From: CAYVQF01 sp964454015
Lineage (GTDB): Bacteria > Myxococcota_A > Bradymonadia > UBA4248
DNA: 64,000 nucleotides
Assembly: GCA_964454015.1 (NCBI GenBank)
Contig: CAYVQF010000013.1
Coordinates: 35,312 to 99,311, forward strand
Reading direction: 5' to 3'
The notes beneath the pieces were generated by a model. That model saw nothing but the letters and a program-made list of their open reading frames with translations. It made no database searches and was not told the DNA's origin. Below, piece after piece: positions 8,921 to 17,871 of this stretch; within the stretch, counting starts at the first letter, position 1, and every line of letters begins with the position of its first letter. The position numbers and the translations under genes were made by a program.

Positions 8921-9853
8921 TCAAGTGGCTGCGGGGCGGCGATAGTGCAAGGAGACCCACTCTCCCATGGGCTTGATATCGATGGGGGTGAGGAGAGCTC
9001 TTTGGGTGAAGTGGTGGTCGACTTTCTCGGCTTCATCGCGGAGGACGCCGCTCAAGACGAGGTGTCCCCCTGGTTGGACGCGTGCCACGAGGTGCGGGCA
9101 GAGTTCGCACAGGACCGAGGAGATGATGTTGGCGACGACCAGTGGGTAGGTGGTGGTGAGGTCGGCCAGGGGTGTTTCGGCGAAGGTGCAGCCCGCGGCT
9201 TGGTTCAGGGTAGCGTTCTCGCGGCTGACCATGACGGCGTCGGGGTCATTGTCGATGCCCATGACGTCGGGGATACCGAGGCGGGCGCCGGCGATGGCGA
9301 GGACGCCTGAGCCGCAGCCGACGTCGAGGAAGGCGTCGATGGTGTGGTCGGCGCTGATGGCGTCGATGGCCTGCAAGCAGAGGCGGGTGGTTTCATGGAG
9401 CCCGGTGCCGAAGGCCATCCCGGGTTCGATGACGAGGACTTCGACGCCTGGAGGTGCTTCGTAGGGGGCCCAGGGTGCGCGCACGGCCAGGCGCGGCGAG
9501 ATTTGGGCGGGCTGGAACCAGTGGCGCCAGTTGCTTTGCCAGGAGGTGTCGCTGTAGTGGGAGATCTCGGCGTGGATGGGGGTGTCGAGTTCTCTGGCGT
9601 GTTGGATGAGGGCGGCGCGTAGGTCGCTGATGGCGGCGGCGAGGTGGAGGTCGAAGTAGGTGTTGAGGCGTTTGCACGGGCGGGGGCGGAGCGCATCGGT
9701 GGCGACTTGGACGTCGTCTTCCTCATGGAAGGCGTCGGCACCCGCGGCGTAGAGGTTGAGGTAGATCAGGGCCTCCAGGTCGTCAGCGTCGCAGGGGAAG
9801 GTAACGCTGAGGTGGAGCCAGCCAGAGGGGGCTTGGTTTTGGCTTTGGGGCAT
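8921..9853 (-). CDS. prmA: Ribosomal protein L11 methyltransferase
   Basis: A 310-residue S-adenosylmethionine enzyme that trimethylates ribosomal protein L11. The N-terminal substrate domain carries SNWRHWFQPAQISPRLAV (about 111-128). MAFGTGLHETTRLCL (about 150-164), the motif I loop DVGCGSGVLAIAGARLG (about 181-197) and VVANIISSVL (about 242-251) define the PrmA catalytic domain. It lies 28 bases downstream of dapB and upstream of rsmE, so it is probably co-transcribed with the lysine genes. Confidence 0.93.
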   Translation of the reverse strand: MPQSQNQAPSGWLHLSVTFPCDADDLEALIYLNLYAAGADAFHEEDDVQVATDALRPRPCKRLNTYFDLHLAAAISDLRAALIQHARELDTPIHAEISHYSDTSWQSNWRHWFQPAQISPRLAVRAPWAPYEAPPGVEVLVIEPGMAFGTGLHETTRLCLQAIDAISADHTIDAFLDVGCGSGVLAIAGARLGIPDVMGIDNDPDAVMVSRENATLNQAAGCTFAETPLADLTTTYPLVVANIISSVLCELCPHLVARVQPGGHLVLSGVLRDEAEKVDHHFTQRALLTPIDIKPMGEWVSLHYRRPAAT

Positions 9854-9881
9854 GGGGCGTGCTCGTGGTTAAGTGGGTGCC

Positions 9882-10676
9882 TCAGGCGTCGCGGATGACG
9901 TCCTGCATGGTGTAGCGTCCGGGTGCGCGGCGGTGGATCCACTGGGCCGAACGCAGCGCGCCGTGGGCGAAGATGGCGCGGTCGGTGGCGCGATGGCTGA
10001 TTTCGACGCGTTCGCTGTGGCCAAAGAAGTAGACCGTGTGTTCGCCGACGACGTCGCCGCCCCGCAGGGCATGGAGTCCGATTTCGTCGTTGTGTCGCAG
10101 GGCTTCAGCGCCGGCGCGGCCGAGACACAGGGGGGCGGCGTCAGGCGCGCGCCCGTCGGCGAGGGCCTGGGCCAAGAGCAGCGCGGTGCCGCTGGGCGCG
10201 TCGCGCTTGAGGCGGTGGTGGACTTCGACGATTTCTGCGTCCCAAGTAGGGCCGAGGGCGGCGCTGGCCATGCGCACGAGCTCCATGAGGAGGTTGATGC
10301 CCATGCTCATGTTAGCGGCGAGGAGGAGGGGGATGTGTTGGGCAGCGTCGTGGAGGAGGGCGCGTTGGCCGTCGTCGAAGCCGGTGGTGCCACTGACGAG
10401 GGCGATGCGGCGGGCGACGAGTTCGGGTAGTGTTGCGCACAGGGCGGCAGGGTGGGAGAAATCGACGATGACGTCGATGGGCACCTGGGCTGGCAGGGTC
10501 GCCGTCAGTGGCGGTAGCTCAGGGGCAAATCTCTGGCCTTGTTGGGGGTGTTCTGGGTGGTCAATGAGGCCGGTGATGCGCCACCTGGGGCTGGGTTCGC
10601 CGGCGAGAATCGTGAGTATTTTCTGGCCCATACGGCCGGCTGCGCCGTGAATGGCGAGGTGGATGGGGTCGCTCAT
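9882..10676 (-). CDS. dapB: 4-hydroxy-tetrahydrodipicolinate reductase
   Basis: A 264-residue NAD(P)H-dependent reductase of the diaminopimelate/lysine pathway. The N-terminal nucleotide loop HGAAGRMGQKIL, the GTTGF block (about 98-102) and the catalytic HHRLKRDAPSGTAL motif (about 153-166) are all present. The ATG at 10676 was chosen because it forms an ATGA overlap with the dapA stop; a GTG 15 bases upstream is possible. The adjacent dapA supplies its substrate, and coupled translation suggests matched amounts. Confidence 0.94.
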   Translation of the reverse strand: MSDPIHLAIHGAAGRMGQKILTILAGEPSPRWRITGLIDHPEHPQQGQRFAPELPPLTATLPAQVPIDVIVDFSHPAALCATLPELVARRIALVSGTTGFDDGQRALLHDAAQHIPLLLAANMSMGINLLMELVRMASAALGPTWDAEIVEVHHRLKRDAPSGTALLLAQALADGRAPDAAPLCLGRAGAEALRHNDEIGLHALRGGDVVGEHTVYFFGHSERVEISHRATDRAIFAHGALRSAQWIHRRAPGRYTMQDVIRDA

Positions 10677-11560
10677 GCGCTGTGTCTCCACGGGCCGAGC
10701 TCGGCCGCGAAGGCTTCGAGGCGGGTGGCGCTCATGGGGACGAGGGGCAAGCGCAGCTCGTTGCGGATATGTCCCTGCAGGGCGAGGGCGGCCTTCACGG
10801 GGATGGGGCTGGTGTCGGAGAAGAGGGCGCGGAAGAGGGGGAGGACCTGGTGGTGGTGGCGGCGCGCTTGGTCCCAGTCGCCGGCGGCGACGGCGGCGCA
10901 GAGGTCGTGCATGAGTTTGGGGGCGACGTTGGCGACGACGGAGATGGTGCCGTGGCCGCCCAAGCTCAGGAAGGGCAGGGTGGTGCCGTCATCGCCGGAG
11001 AGCATGACGAAGTCAGGCCCGCAGACGGCGATGGTTTCGGAGGCGAAGACCATGTCGGCGGTGGCGTCTTTGGTGCCAAGGATGTGGGGGTGGCGGGCCA
11101 AGGCGGCGAGGGTGTCGACGTTGGCCTTGCAGGCGGTACGTCCTGGGACATTGTAGACGATCTGGGGCAGGGCGACGGCGTCGGCGACGGCGGTGAAGTG
11201 GGCCAAGAGGCCGGCCTGGTTGGGTTTGTTGTAGTATGGCGTGACGACGAGCAGGGCGTCGGCGCCCAAGGCCTTGGCGCTGGCGGCGTAAGCGATGGTG
11301 GTGCGGGTGTCGTTGGTGCCGACACCGGCGACGACGGGCACTCTCTTGTTGCATTGCGCAATGACGGCGCCGATGACGGCATCCCTTTCCTTGGGGTCGA
11401 GGACGGCGCTCTCGCCGGTGGTGCCGCAGGGTACGATGCCGTCGGCGCCGTTTTGGACGAGGTGTTCGACGAGGGCGCGCAGGGCCTCGAGGTCGACACT
11501 GTCGTTGTGCATGGGGGTGACGACGGCGACGAATGATCCACGCAGAGCGGCGCTATCCAT
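10673..11560 (-). CDS. dapA: 4-hydroxy-tetrahydrodipicolinate synthase
   Basis: A 295-residue TIM-barrel aldolase condensing pyruvate with aspartate semialdehyde. Seen: the GTTGESAVL loop (about 45-53), VVTPYYNKPNQAG (about 103-115), the YNVPGRT motif with the active-site Tyr (about 134-140), and GTKDAT with the Schiff-base Lys (about 162-167). The start is the ATG at 11560, where family similarity begins (MDSAALRGSF); the frame stays open upstream but that stretch is not conserved-looking. It is first in dapA-dapB-prmA-rsmE and divergent from the FAH-family gene. Confidence 0.94.
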   Translation of the reverse strand: MDSAALRGSFVAVVTPMHNDSVDLEALRALVEHLVQNGADGIVPCGTTGESAVLDPKERDAVIGAVIAQCNKRVPVVAGVGTNDTRTTIAYAASAKALGADALLVVTPYYNKPNQAGLLAHFTAVADAVALPQIVYNVPGRTACKANVDTLAALARHPHILGTKDATADMVFASETIAVCGPDFVMLSGDDGTTLPFLSLGGHGTISVVANVAPKLMHDLCAAVAAGDWDQARRHHHQVLPLFRALFSDTSPIPVKAALALQGHIRNELRLPLVPMSATRLEAFAAELGPWRHSA

Positions 11561-11668
11561 GAGGGCTCCAGTCGAAGGGGGCTGGGTTGAGCAGCCAGCG
11601 GGGGAAGGCGACGCGCAGGGTTGGCGTCGCGGGGTCCAGCGTTGCTTTTGCAGCCGGCCTGGAGGCAT

Positions 11669-11697
11669 CATCTAACAGGCCTGGGGTTGCCGAGCAA
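11669..11697 (-). promoter_or_regulatory. Possible dapA operon promoter
   Basis: On the - strand a TTGCTC box (11692-11697) is followed after 17 bases by TAGATG (11669-11674), about 110 bases upstream of the dapA ATG. Spacing is canonical but both boxes are imperfect, so this is only a candidate in the 221-base gap between dapA and the divergent FAH-family gene. Confidence 0.22.
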
Positions 11698-11781
11698 GGT
11701 TGGTGCGCAACAGCAGCCGAGGTGGTTTGGCCGGTGGGCGCCCTGGGGAGGTGGATCCAGGTTGCGGCGAAAGGAGATGCG

Positions 11782-12585
11782 ATGCGGTTGTTTCGGTATT
11801 TGGATCGGGCGGGTGTGGTGCGATTGGGTCGGGTGGATGGGGCTGAGCAGCGGTGGGAGGTCGAGGGGGCGTTGATGGGCGTGTGGCGCGATGTGGGTCG
11901 CCCTGCCGAGGTGGCGCAGTGGTTGGCGCCACTCGAGCCGGCGGCGATCTTGTGCATTGGTTTGAACTATCGGGATCACGCGGCAGAGACGGGGCAGGCC
12001 TTGCCGGAGCGGCCGGTGCTTTTCATGAAGAACCCAGGCGCGGTGGTTGGGCATGAGGGCGGTATTGTGTTGGCGCCGGGTTTCGTGGCGCGGCCCGAGG
12101 TCGACTACGAGGGGGAGCTGGCGGTGATCATCGGTCGCGCGGCGCGCGATGTCACGGTGGCTGGGGCCTTGGCGCACGTTTTTGGCTATACGGTGGCCAA
12201 TGACGTGTCGGCGCGTCGGGTGCAGAGAGACGGCGGTGGTGGGCAGTGGGTGCGGGGTAAGAGCTTCGATACTTTTTGTCCCTTGGGGCCGTGGATGGTG
12301 ACGGCCGATGAGGTTGGGGACCCGCAGGCGTTGCGCCTCTGTACGCGCCTCAATGGCGAGACGATGCAGGAGGGGTCGACGGCGAACATGGTGTTTTCGG
12401 TGGCAGAGTTGATCGCCGATCTCTCGCAGGGGATGACCTTGTTGCCTGGGACGGTGATTTTGACGGGGACGCCAGCGGGGGTGGGTTTCGTGCGCACGCC
12501 GCGGGTCTTTCTGCGCCCTGGTGATCGGGTCGAGGTGAGTATCGAGGGAGTAGGCCTGTTGGCCAATGATGTGGTGGCCGCGTGA
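11782..12585 (+). CDS. Fumarylacetoacetate hydrolase (FAH) family protein
   Basis: A 267-residue protein of the FAH superfamily, which holds acylpyruvases, oxaloacetate decarboxylases and aromatic-degradation hydratases and isomerases. Seen: ILCIGLNYRDHAAETG (about 55-70), the metal site EVDYEGELAVIIG (about 107-119; the family Glu-x-Glu and Asp ligands lie here and around HEGG), FGYTVANDVSAR (about 134-145), KSFDTFCPLGPW (about 160-171) and TGTPAGVG near 231-238. The ATG at 11782 follows AAAGGAGA; upstream sequence in the same frame does not resemble the family. It stands alone, divergent from dapA, so the exact substrate cannot be deduced. Confidence 0.85.
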   Translation: MRLFRYLDRAGVVRLGRVDGAEQRWEVEGALMGVWRDVGRPAEVAQWLAPLEPAAILCIGLNYRDHAAETGQALPERPVLFMKNPGAVVGHEGGIVLAPGFVARPEVDYEGELAVIIGRAARDVTVAGALAHVFGYTVANDVSARRVQRDGGGGQWVRGKSFDTFCPLGPWMVTADEVGDPQALRLCTRLNGETMQEGSTANMVFSVAELIADLSQGMTLLPGTVILTGTPAGVGFVRTPRVFLRPGDRVEVSIEGVGLLANDVVAA

Positions 12586-12605
12586 GGTCGGTGATGGCGT
12601 CCAGG

Positions 12606-12646
12606 GGTGAGCGAGAAAAGTCGTTGCGCTGCTGGTTGGGCTCACC
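12606..12646 (+). repeat. Inverted repeat between FAH-family and VCBS genes
   Basis: GGTGAGC (12606-12612) pairs with GCTCACC (12640-12646) across 27 bases. It lies 20 bases after the FAH-family stop and 44 before the next ATG. It could be a weak terminator or a leader structure; there is no T tract. Confidence 0.25.
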
Positions 12647-12689
12647 TAAGCTGGGCATTGGCTCAGGACGTGGACCGAGGAGGTAAGTG

Positions 12690-15479
12690 ATGGGATTTCG
12701 TCAGATATTGTGGGTGGTCGCCTTGGGGCTTTGTTGTGGCTGGGGCTGTAGTGACGAGGTCAGTGTGAGCGCCAAGAAGGATGTGGTCAGTGATGAGGGT
12801 GCTGATGGCGCTGGAGAGGTAGAGATTGCCGATACGGAGGACGAGGGTGAGACCCAGACCTGTCATGGGGTGTGGTGTGCGGGGGTGTGTTGCGCCGTGG
12901 GTCAGATCTGTGAGGGTGAGCAGTGTGTCGCTGATAGCTGTCCGACCGTGCGTTGTGATGGGGTGTGCTGTCCTCCGGGCGAAGTGTGCGCCGATGGGCA
13001 GTGCCGAGGCACGTGCCCATCGGGTGAGTTGCCGTGTTTTGGGGTGTGTTGCGGTGAAGGTCAGGCCTGCGATAGCGCATTGCAGTCGTGCCGGCCGGTG
13101 TGTTCTGACGGGCGCGCGAGCTGTAACGGGGCGTGCTGTTCGGCGTCGCGGCTTTGTGAGAGTGGGCAGTGTCGCGCCGACTGTGGGGTAGGCGAGGCGC
13201 GCTGTGGGCGTTACGTGCAGAACGAGGTGTGTTGTAGCCCGACGGAGCTGTGTGAAGAGGGCCTATGTGAGCCCAACTGCGGCGCCGCGCCTCGTTGTGG
13301 CGGCCCGGGTGCGCGCATATGCTGTGAGCTCGGTGAGGTGTGTGAGTCAGGGGAGTGCAAGCGCCAGTGTAGCGGGACGCGCTGCGGCCCGCAGGAGCAT
13401 CTGTGCTGCGTGGGGTCGGAGCTGTGCATTTTCGACAAATGCTTGGAGGGCTTGGGGGCCTGCGTGGACAGCGTGGATTGTGAGTTGGACGAGTTCTGCG
13501 ATCCTGGCTACGGGCAGTGTTTCAAGGCCGCGGACGATCCGAACCAGTGTATTTACATCCCACCGGTGGGGGAGTTTGCGCCGGAAGTGCAGTGGCACTG
13601 GTCGGGCTCGCCGCAGTTTCCGACCTACGACCAGGTGATGATGACCCCAATCGTGTTGAACCTGACGGACGACAACGGTGACGGTGTCATCGACGAGGAC
13701 GACATCCCGGATGTGGTCTTCACGACCTTTAGGAGCAGCCGCTACGAGTATGAGGGGGCGCTGCGGGTGGTCAGCGGGGACGACGGGCGAGAGCTGGCGG
13801 TTTCGATGGAGGTGCCCTTTTCGGCGCGCGCCGACATTGGCGCGGCGGACATGGATGGGGACGGTATCCCTGAGATCCTCATCTCCAACCATCGTTATTC
13901 CGATCCCAAACGCCTCTTCGTGTTGAACCTGGTGCCCGAAGGCGATGGTTATCGCTTGGCGCTGCGCTACACCATTACCCTGTCAGCGGCTTTTGACGGT
14001 GCGGCAGGTCTCACGATGCCAGCCTTTGCCGATCTGGACGGGGACACCACCATCGAGGCGGTGACCCAGTTTGGGATCATCAATCACGATTTTACCCTGC
14101 GCTGTGAGCGAGCCTTTCATTTTCCCGTGCCAGTGGATCTCAACGGCGACGGGGTGATGGAGATCGTCGCCAACGGTGGGATCTACGACCGGAACTGCGT
14201 AGAGTTGCTGCGTCCGACGGCAGGCGTAGCGGCGGTGGCGGACCTGTTGCCCGACGCAGGTCCGGGGGACTTGTTGCCAGAGATCGCCTTTGTGCGTGGC
14301 GCTTTGCGGACGGGCGCGGTGGAGGTGTGGAACGTGACCTGGACGGAGAGTGATGGCTGGGGGATGACCCAAGCCTGGTCGACGCCCATTCCCTTGCATT
14401 GGGGCCGCATCGCCGAGAGCTATCCCGGTGTGGACTGCACGACGTCGGATAACAAAGCCTGCAACACGGGCGGCGGCCCACCGACCATTGCCGACTTCGA
14501 TGGCGACGGCCTGCCCGATATCGCGACGGCGGCACGTTGGTACTACATGGTGTTGCGCAACGATGGTTCGGTCTTGTGGGCCGACGGCAACACCATCGAC
14601 TATTCGAGCGCCGTGACGGGGTCCTCGGTTTTCGATTTCGAAGGCGATGGTGTGGCGGAGGTGGTCTACAACGATGAGCTGACCTTGCGCATTTATTCGG
14701 GGCCTGGCACGGGGGTGGACGCCGATGGCGATGGGTACAACGATCCCGAGGTTCTTTTTGCGGCGCCGAACCCGAGTGGCACCCTCTACGAGTATCCCCT
14801 CATCGTGGACGTGGACAACGACGGCAACGCGGAGATCGTGGTGGCGGCGAACAATTACACGCAGCCAAGTGGGGTGACGGGGGTGCGGGTCTTCCGCGAT
14901 CCATTGGACAATTGGGTGCGGACGCGGCGCGTGTGGAACCAGCACGCCTATCACGTCACCAATATCAACGAGGACGGCTCGGTGCCGACGCCGCAGCGCG
15001 CCAACTGGACGGTGCCGCGGCTGAACAACTTCCGCCAGAATGTGCAGCCCAGCGGCGTGTTCAATGCGCCGAACTTGGTGCCTGGTGCGGTGTCGCACGA
15101 TCACCGCCTGTGCCCGAGCGGGGTCGTGTTGCGAGGGGTGGTGCGCAACGATGGTTCGCAGGGGATCGGAGCGGGTCTGTGGGTGGGCTTCTACGCCGAA
15201 GATCTCCTCGGGGCGGAGACGCGGGCCTTTCTCGGCCGGGCCCAGGTGGCCACGCCGATTCCGCCGGGGCGTACGGGCTTAGCCGAGCTGGAGTGGGACT
15301 TCTCGGCCACGCTCTTGCCCAGTGGTAGCGCGGTCACCCTGATGTTGCCTGTGACGGTGGCGATTGTGGTCGATGATCCACCTGCGGGGGTTGGCGGCGC
15401 CAACGGCGAGCACAACGAGTGCGTCGAGACGGACAATGTCGGCGTTGGCGCAACGATTCCCATGTGCCCGGTGAACTAG
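12690..15479 (+). CDS. Large lipoprotein: seven Cys-rich units plus VCBS/FG-GAP repeats
   Basis: A 929-residue surface protein. The signal peptide ends in lipobox GWGC (about residue 20). Residues 50-265 contain seven consecutive Cys units of about 27-30 residues, each with a pattern like C-x(4-6)-C-x-G-x-CC-x(5)-C-x(5)-C. Residues 320-740 hold FG-GAP/VCBS-type calcium-binding loops (DDNGDGVIDEDDIPD, DMDGDGIPEI, DLNGDGVMEI, DFDGDGLPDI, DVDNDGNAEI), usual in beta-propeller surface proteins. The C-terminal 150 residues resemble a CARDB-like adhesion domain. The ATG at 12690 follows GAGGAGGTAA and is preferred to the GTG three bases upstream. Likely extracellular, disulfide-rich and calcium-stabilised; the ligand is unknown. 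Confidence 0.8.
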   Translation: MGFRQILWVVALGLCCGWGCSDEVSVSAKKDVVSDEGADGAGEVEIADTEDEGETQTCHGVWCAGVCCAVGQICEGEQCVADSCPTVRCDGVCCPPGEVCADGQCRGTCPSGELPCFGVCCGEGQACDSALQSCRPVCSDGRASCNGACCSASRLCESGQCRADCGVGEARCGRYVQNEVCCSPTELCEEGLCEPNCGAAPRCGGPGARICCELGEVCESGECKRQCSGTRCGPQEHLCCVGSELCIFDKCLEGLGACVDSVDCELDEFCDPGYGQCFKAADDPNQCIYIPPVGEFAPEVQWHWSGSPQFPTYDQVMMTPIVLNLTDDNGDGVIDEDDIPDVVFTTFRSSRYEYEGALRVVSGDDGRELAVSMEVPFSARADIGAADMDGDGIPEILISNHRYSDPKRLFVLNLVPEGDGYRLALRYTITLSAAFDGAAGLTMPAFADLDGDTTIEAVTQFGIINHDFTLRCERAFHFPVPVDLNGDGVMEIVANGGIYDRNCVELLRPTAGVAAVADLLPDAGPGDLLPEIAFVRGALRTGAVEVWNVTWTESDGWGMTQAWSTPIPLHWGRIAESYPGVDCTTSDNKACNTGGGPPTIADFDGDGLPDIATAARWYYMVLRNDGSVLWADGNTIDYSSAVTGSSVFDFEGDGVAEVVYNDELTLRIYSGPGTGVDADGDGYNDPEVLFAAPNPSGTLYEYPLIVDVDNDGNAEIVVAANNYTQPSGVTGVRVFRDPLDNWVRTRRVWNQHAYHVTNINEDGSVPTPQRANWTVPRLNNFRQNVQPSGVFNAPNLVPGAVSHDHRLCPSGVVLRGVVRNDGSQGIGAGLWVGFYAEDLLGAETRAFLGRAQVATPIPPGRTGLAELEWDFSATLLPSGSAVTLMLPVTVAIVVDDPPAGVGGANGEHNECVETDNVGVGATIPMCPVN

Positions 15480-15570
15480 CTTCGGAGCACCACCTGGTTG
15501 CGGATTGCGCGGCGCGCGGGTGGCATCGAGAGGCTTGCCGGCGTGTGGCGGCGTGGCGTCCTGTGCGGCC

Positions 15571-16968
15571 TCAGCGGGCGACACGGTTGAGGCCGTTCAG
15601 GGCGGCGACCCTGTAGGCTTCGGCCATGGTGGGGTAATTGAAGGTGGTGTTGACGAAGTAGAGCAAGGTGTTGTGGGGAGGGGGTTGGGCGAGGATTGCC
15701 TGGCCGATGTGAATGATTTCGGATGCTTGCGCGCCGAAGCAGTGGACGCCCAGGATGGCGAGGCTCTCGCGGTGGAAGAGGATCTTGAGCATGCCCGTGC
15801 TTTCGCCGGTGATCTGGGCGCGGGCCAGGTGTTTGAAGAGAGAGTGTCCGACCTCGTAGGGTATTTTTTGGGCGGTGAGATCGCGTTCAGTGGCACCGAC
15901 GGAGCTGATTTCAGGGATGGTGTAGATCCCGGTGGGGATGTCGAGGGCGAGGCGCTGGGCGCAGTGTCCATGGACGAGATGGGTGGCGGCGAAGCGGCCC
16001 TGGTCGTAGGCGGCGCTGGCCAGGCTGGGGTGGCCGACGACGTCGCCGACGGCGTAGATGTGGGCTTGGGCGCTCTGATAGTTGCTGTTGACGACGATGG
16101 AGCCGCGGCTGTTGCAGTGGACGTCGATTTCTTCGAGGCCCATGTCGTCGGAGTTGCCGCGCCGACCCTGGGCCCAGAGGAGGTAGTCGCCGCTGATGAT
16201 CTTGTTGGAGACCATGTGGACGCGGACACAGGCCGGGTCGGCTTCGACCTGTTGGTATTCTTCGTTGTGGCGGAGGAGGACGCCGAGCTCGCGGAGGTGA
16301 TAGCTCAGGGCATCGATGATTTCGTCGTCGAGGAAGGAGAGGAGCTGGTCGCGGGTGTTGATGAGGTTGACCTTGGAGCCGAGGCGGCGAAAGATCGAGG
16401 CGTATTCACAGCCGACGACGCCAGCGCCGTAGATGGTGAGGGTGCGCGGCGTTTCTTGGAGGGTGAGGATGGTGTCGCTGTCGAGGACGCGGGGGTGGGA
16501 GAAGTCGACGTCTGGTGGGTGGTAGGGGCGCGATCCGGTGGCGATGATGAAGGCGGTGGCAGAGTAGTGTTCGACGTTGCCGTTGGGGCGGGTGACGGCG
16601 ACGCAGTGGGGGTCGACGAAGCGAGCGCGCCCGTGGACGACGGTGGCGGCGTTGCGGTGATAGAATCCTTTGCGCAGATTGACTTGGGATTCGATGACGG
16701 CTTGGGCCCGGGCGAGGAGGGTGGGATAGGTGCAGTGCTCAGTGAGTCCGCGCTGTAGCACCTGCTGGACGGCGTGTCGCAGTGCTTTGCTGGGGATGGT
16801 TCCGAGGTGGGTGCAGGCGCCGCCCACCTGACGGTAGTCATCGATGACCAGGACGGACTTGCCTTCTTTGGCGGCTTTCATGCTGGCGCCTTCCCCGCCT
16901 GGGCCACTGCCAATGACGATGAGATCGTAAGTTGGAGGGAGGGGGTGGTCTTGCTCAGTTGGACTCAT
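15571..16968 (-). CDS. sthA: Soluble pyridine nucleotide transhydrogenase
   Basis: A 465-residue flavoprotein that transfers hydride between NADPH and NAD(+) in the cytosol. The FAD loop GSGPGG is at 20-25. In the usual disulfide position the protein has CTHLGT (Cys52, Thr57), the single-Cys form that separates SthA from dihydrolipoamide dehydrogenases and similar disulfide reductases. A second nucleotide loop (YGAGVVGCEYASIF) and the C-terminal dimerisation domain are present. The ATG at 16968 follows a GAGG at 9 bases; an ATG 9 bases upstream is possible. Its length matches E. coli SthA (466). With zwf and gnd nearby it would balance surplus NADPH. Confidence 0.9.
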   Translation of the reverse strand: MSPTEQDHPLPPTYDLIVIGSGPGGEGASMKAAKEGKSVLVIDDYRQVGGACTHLGTIPSKALRHAVQQVLQRGLTEHCTYPTLLARAQAVIESQVNLRKGFYHRNAATVVHGRARFVDPHCVAVTRPNGNVEHYSATAFIIATGSRPYHPPDVDFSHPRVLDSDTILTLQETPRTLTIYGAGVVGCEYASIFRRLGSKVNLINTRDQLLSFLDDEIIDALSYHLRELGVLLRHNEEYQQVEADPACVRVHMVSNKIISGDYLLWAQGRRGNSDDMGLEEIDVHCNSRGSIVVNSNYQSAQAHIYAVGDVVGHPSLASAAYDQGRFAATHLVHGHCAQRLALDIPTGIYTIPEISSVGATERDLTAQKIPYEVGHSLFKHLARAQITGESTGMLKILFHRESLAILGVHCFGAQASEIIHIGQAILAQPPPHNTLLYFVNTTFNYPTMAEAYRVAALNGLNRVAR

Positions 16969-17138
16969 CGCGTTCATCCTCGGGCGTTGGTGGCCTCGGT
17001 CATGGTCTAGGTTCCGCCGATAAGGTTCCCACTTTTGGCTCGAAGAGCAAGCGCTTTGGTGGGGACCTTTGGTGGGGTTCATTTTCGTGGAGAGGGGCAG
17101 GGTCATCTGTTAGAAGTGAGAGAGAGGAAGGGGGGGTG

Positions 17139-17789
17139 ATGGCTGCAGGGCGCGACTATGTGGGATTGAGCACGCACACGGATCCGGTGGAGGCCGAGTT
17201 GCTGACGGATCTGTTGCAGCAGAACGGTGTGGCGGCGCGGCTTTTGGGGACGCGTTGTGGTCCGCTGATTGGGGTTGGGCAGAACATTTTGGAGTTGCGC
17301 ATCGAGGTGCCAGCGGATCAGGTGGCTTTGGCTCGGGAGATTCTGGAGCTGGCCCCGGTGCCAGAGGAGGCGACCCTAGGTGAAGCGGCGCCGGGTGATG
17401 GGCCGAGGGAGGCGCCATCGCAGGAATCGGCCGGGGCATCGGCCGGGGCGCCGCAAGAGGCGGGGTGTGAGGAGCTGGCACCCGCGCGACGCAAGCGGGT
17501 GATCGTGGGTGCTGGGCTGATGGTTCCTGGTGGCGCTCAGTACCATGTGGGCCGCTATTGGGGCGGGGCTGGCGTGAGCGTGGTGGTGGCCTTGGGGCTG
17601 GCGTTCTTTGTGTGGTTGGGTGATCTGCGGGGGCTTTTGTTGGTGGGGTCGCTGTTGGCTTTTGACATTCTGACGGGGCTTTTGGCGCGTCCCAGTGGTG
17701 CCGGGGGACAGCTTTTAGGGGTGGCCTTGGCGGTGGCGCTGAGCCTGGTGATGATCGCTTTGTTGCCAGCAGATGCGTGGACGTTTTAG
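17139..17789 (+). CDS. DUF2007-domain membrane protein
   Basis: A 216-residue protein. Residues 5-70 (STHTDPVEAELLTDLL to LALAREIL) fit the DUF2007 putative signal-transducing domain, a small ferredoxin-like fold of unknown ligand. A Glu/Ala/Pro linker of about 45 residues follows. The C-terminal 100 residues carry about three to four hydrophobic segments (GAGVSVVVALGLAFFVWLG, LLLVGSLLAFDILTGLL, LLGVALAVALSLVMIALL), so the domain faces the cytosol from an inner-membrane anchor. The ATG at 17139 follows a G-rich GGAAGGGGGGG. It is divergent from sthA, with glgX 82 bases downstream. Function unknown. Confidence 0.7.
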   Translation: MAAGRDYVGLSTHTDPVEAELLTDLLQQNGVAARLLGTRCGPLIGVGQNILELRIEVPADQVALAREILELAPVPEEATLGEAAPGDGPREAPSQESAGASAGAPQEAGCEELAPARRKRVIVGAGLMVPGGAQYHVGRYWGGAGVSVVVALGLAFFVWLGDLRGLLLVGSLLAFDILTGLLARPSGAGGQLLGVALAVALSLVMIALLPADAWTF

Positions 17790-17871
17790 TGTGGCGGGAC
17801 CGCACGGGTCGCGTCGTGGAGCCAGGCTTCGCCCGTGTTGCGGTTGAGGCTCTTGGCGAACAGGACGAAGC

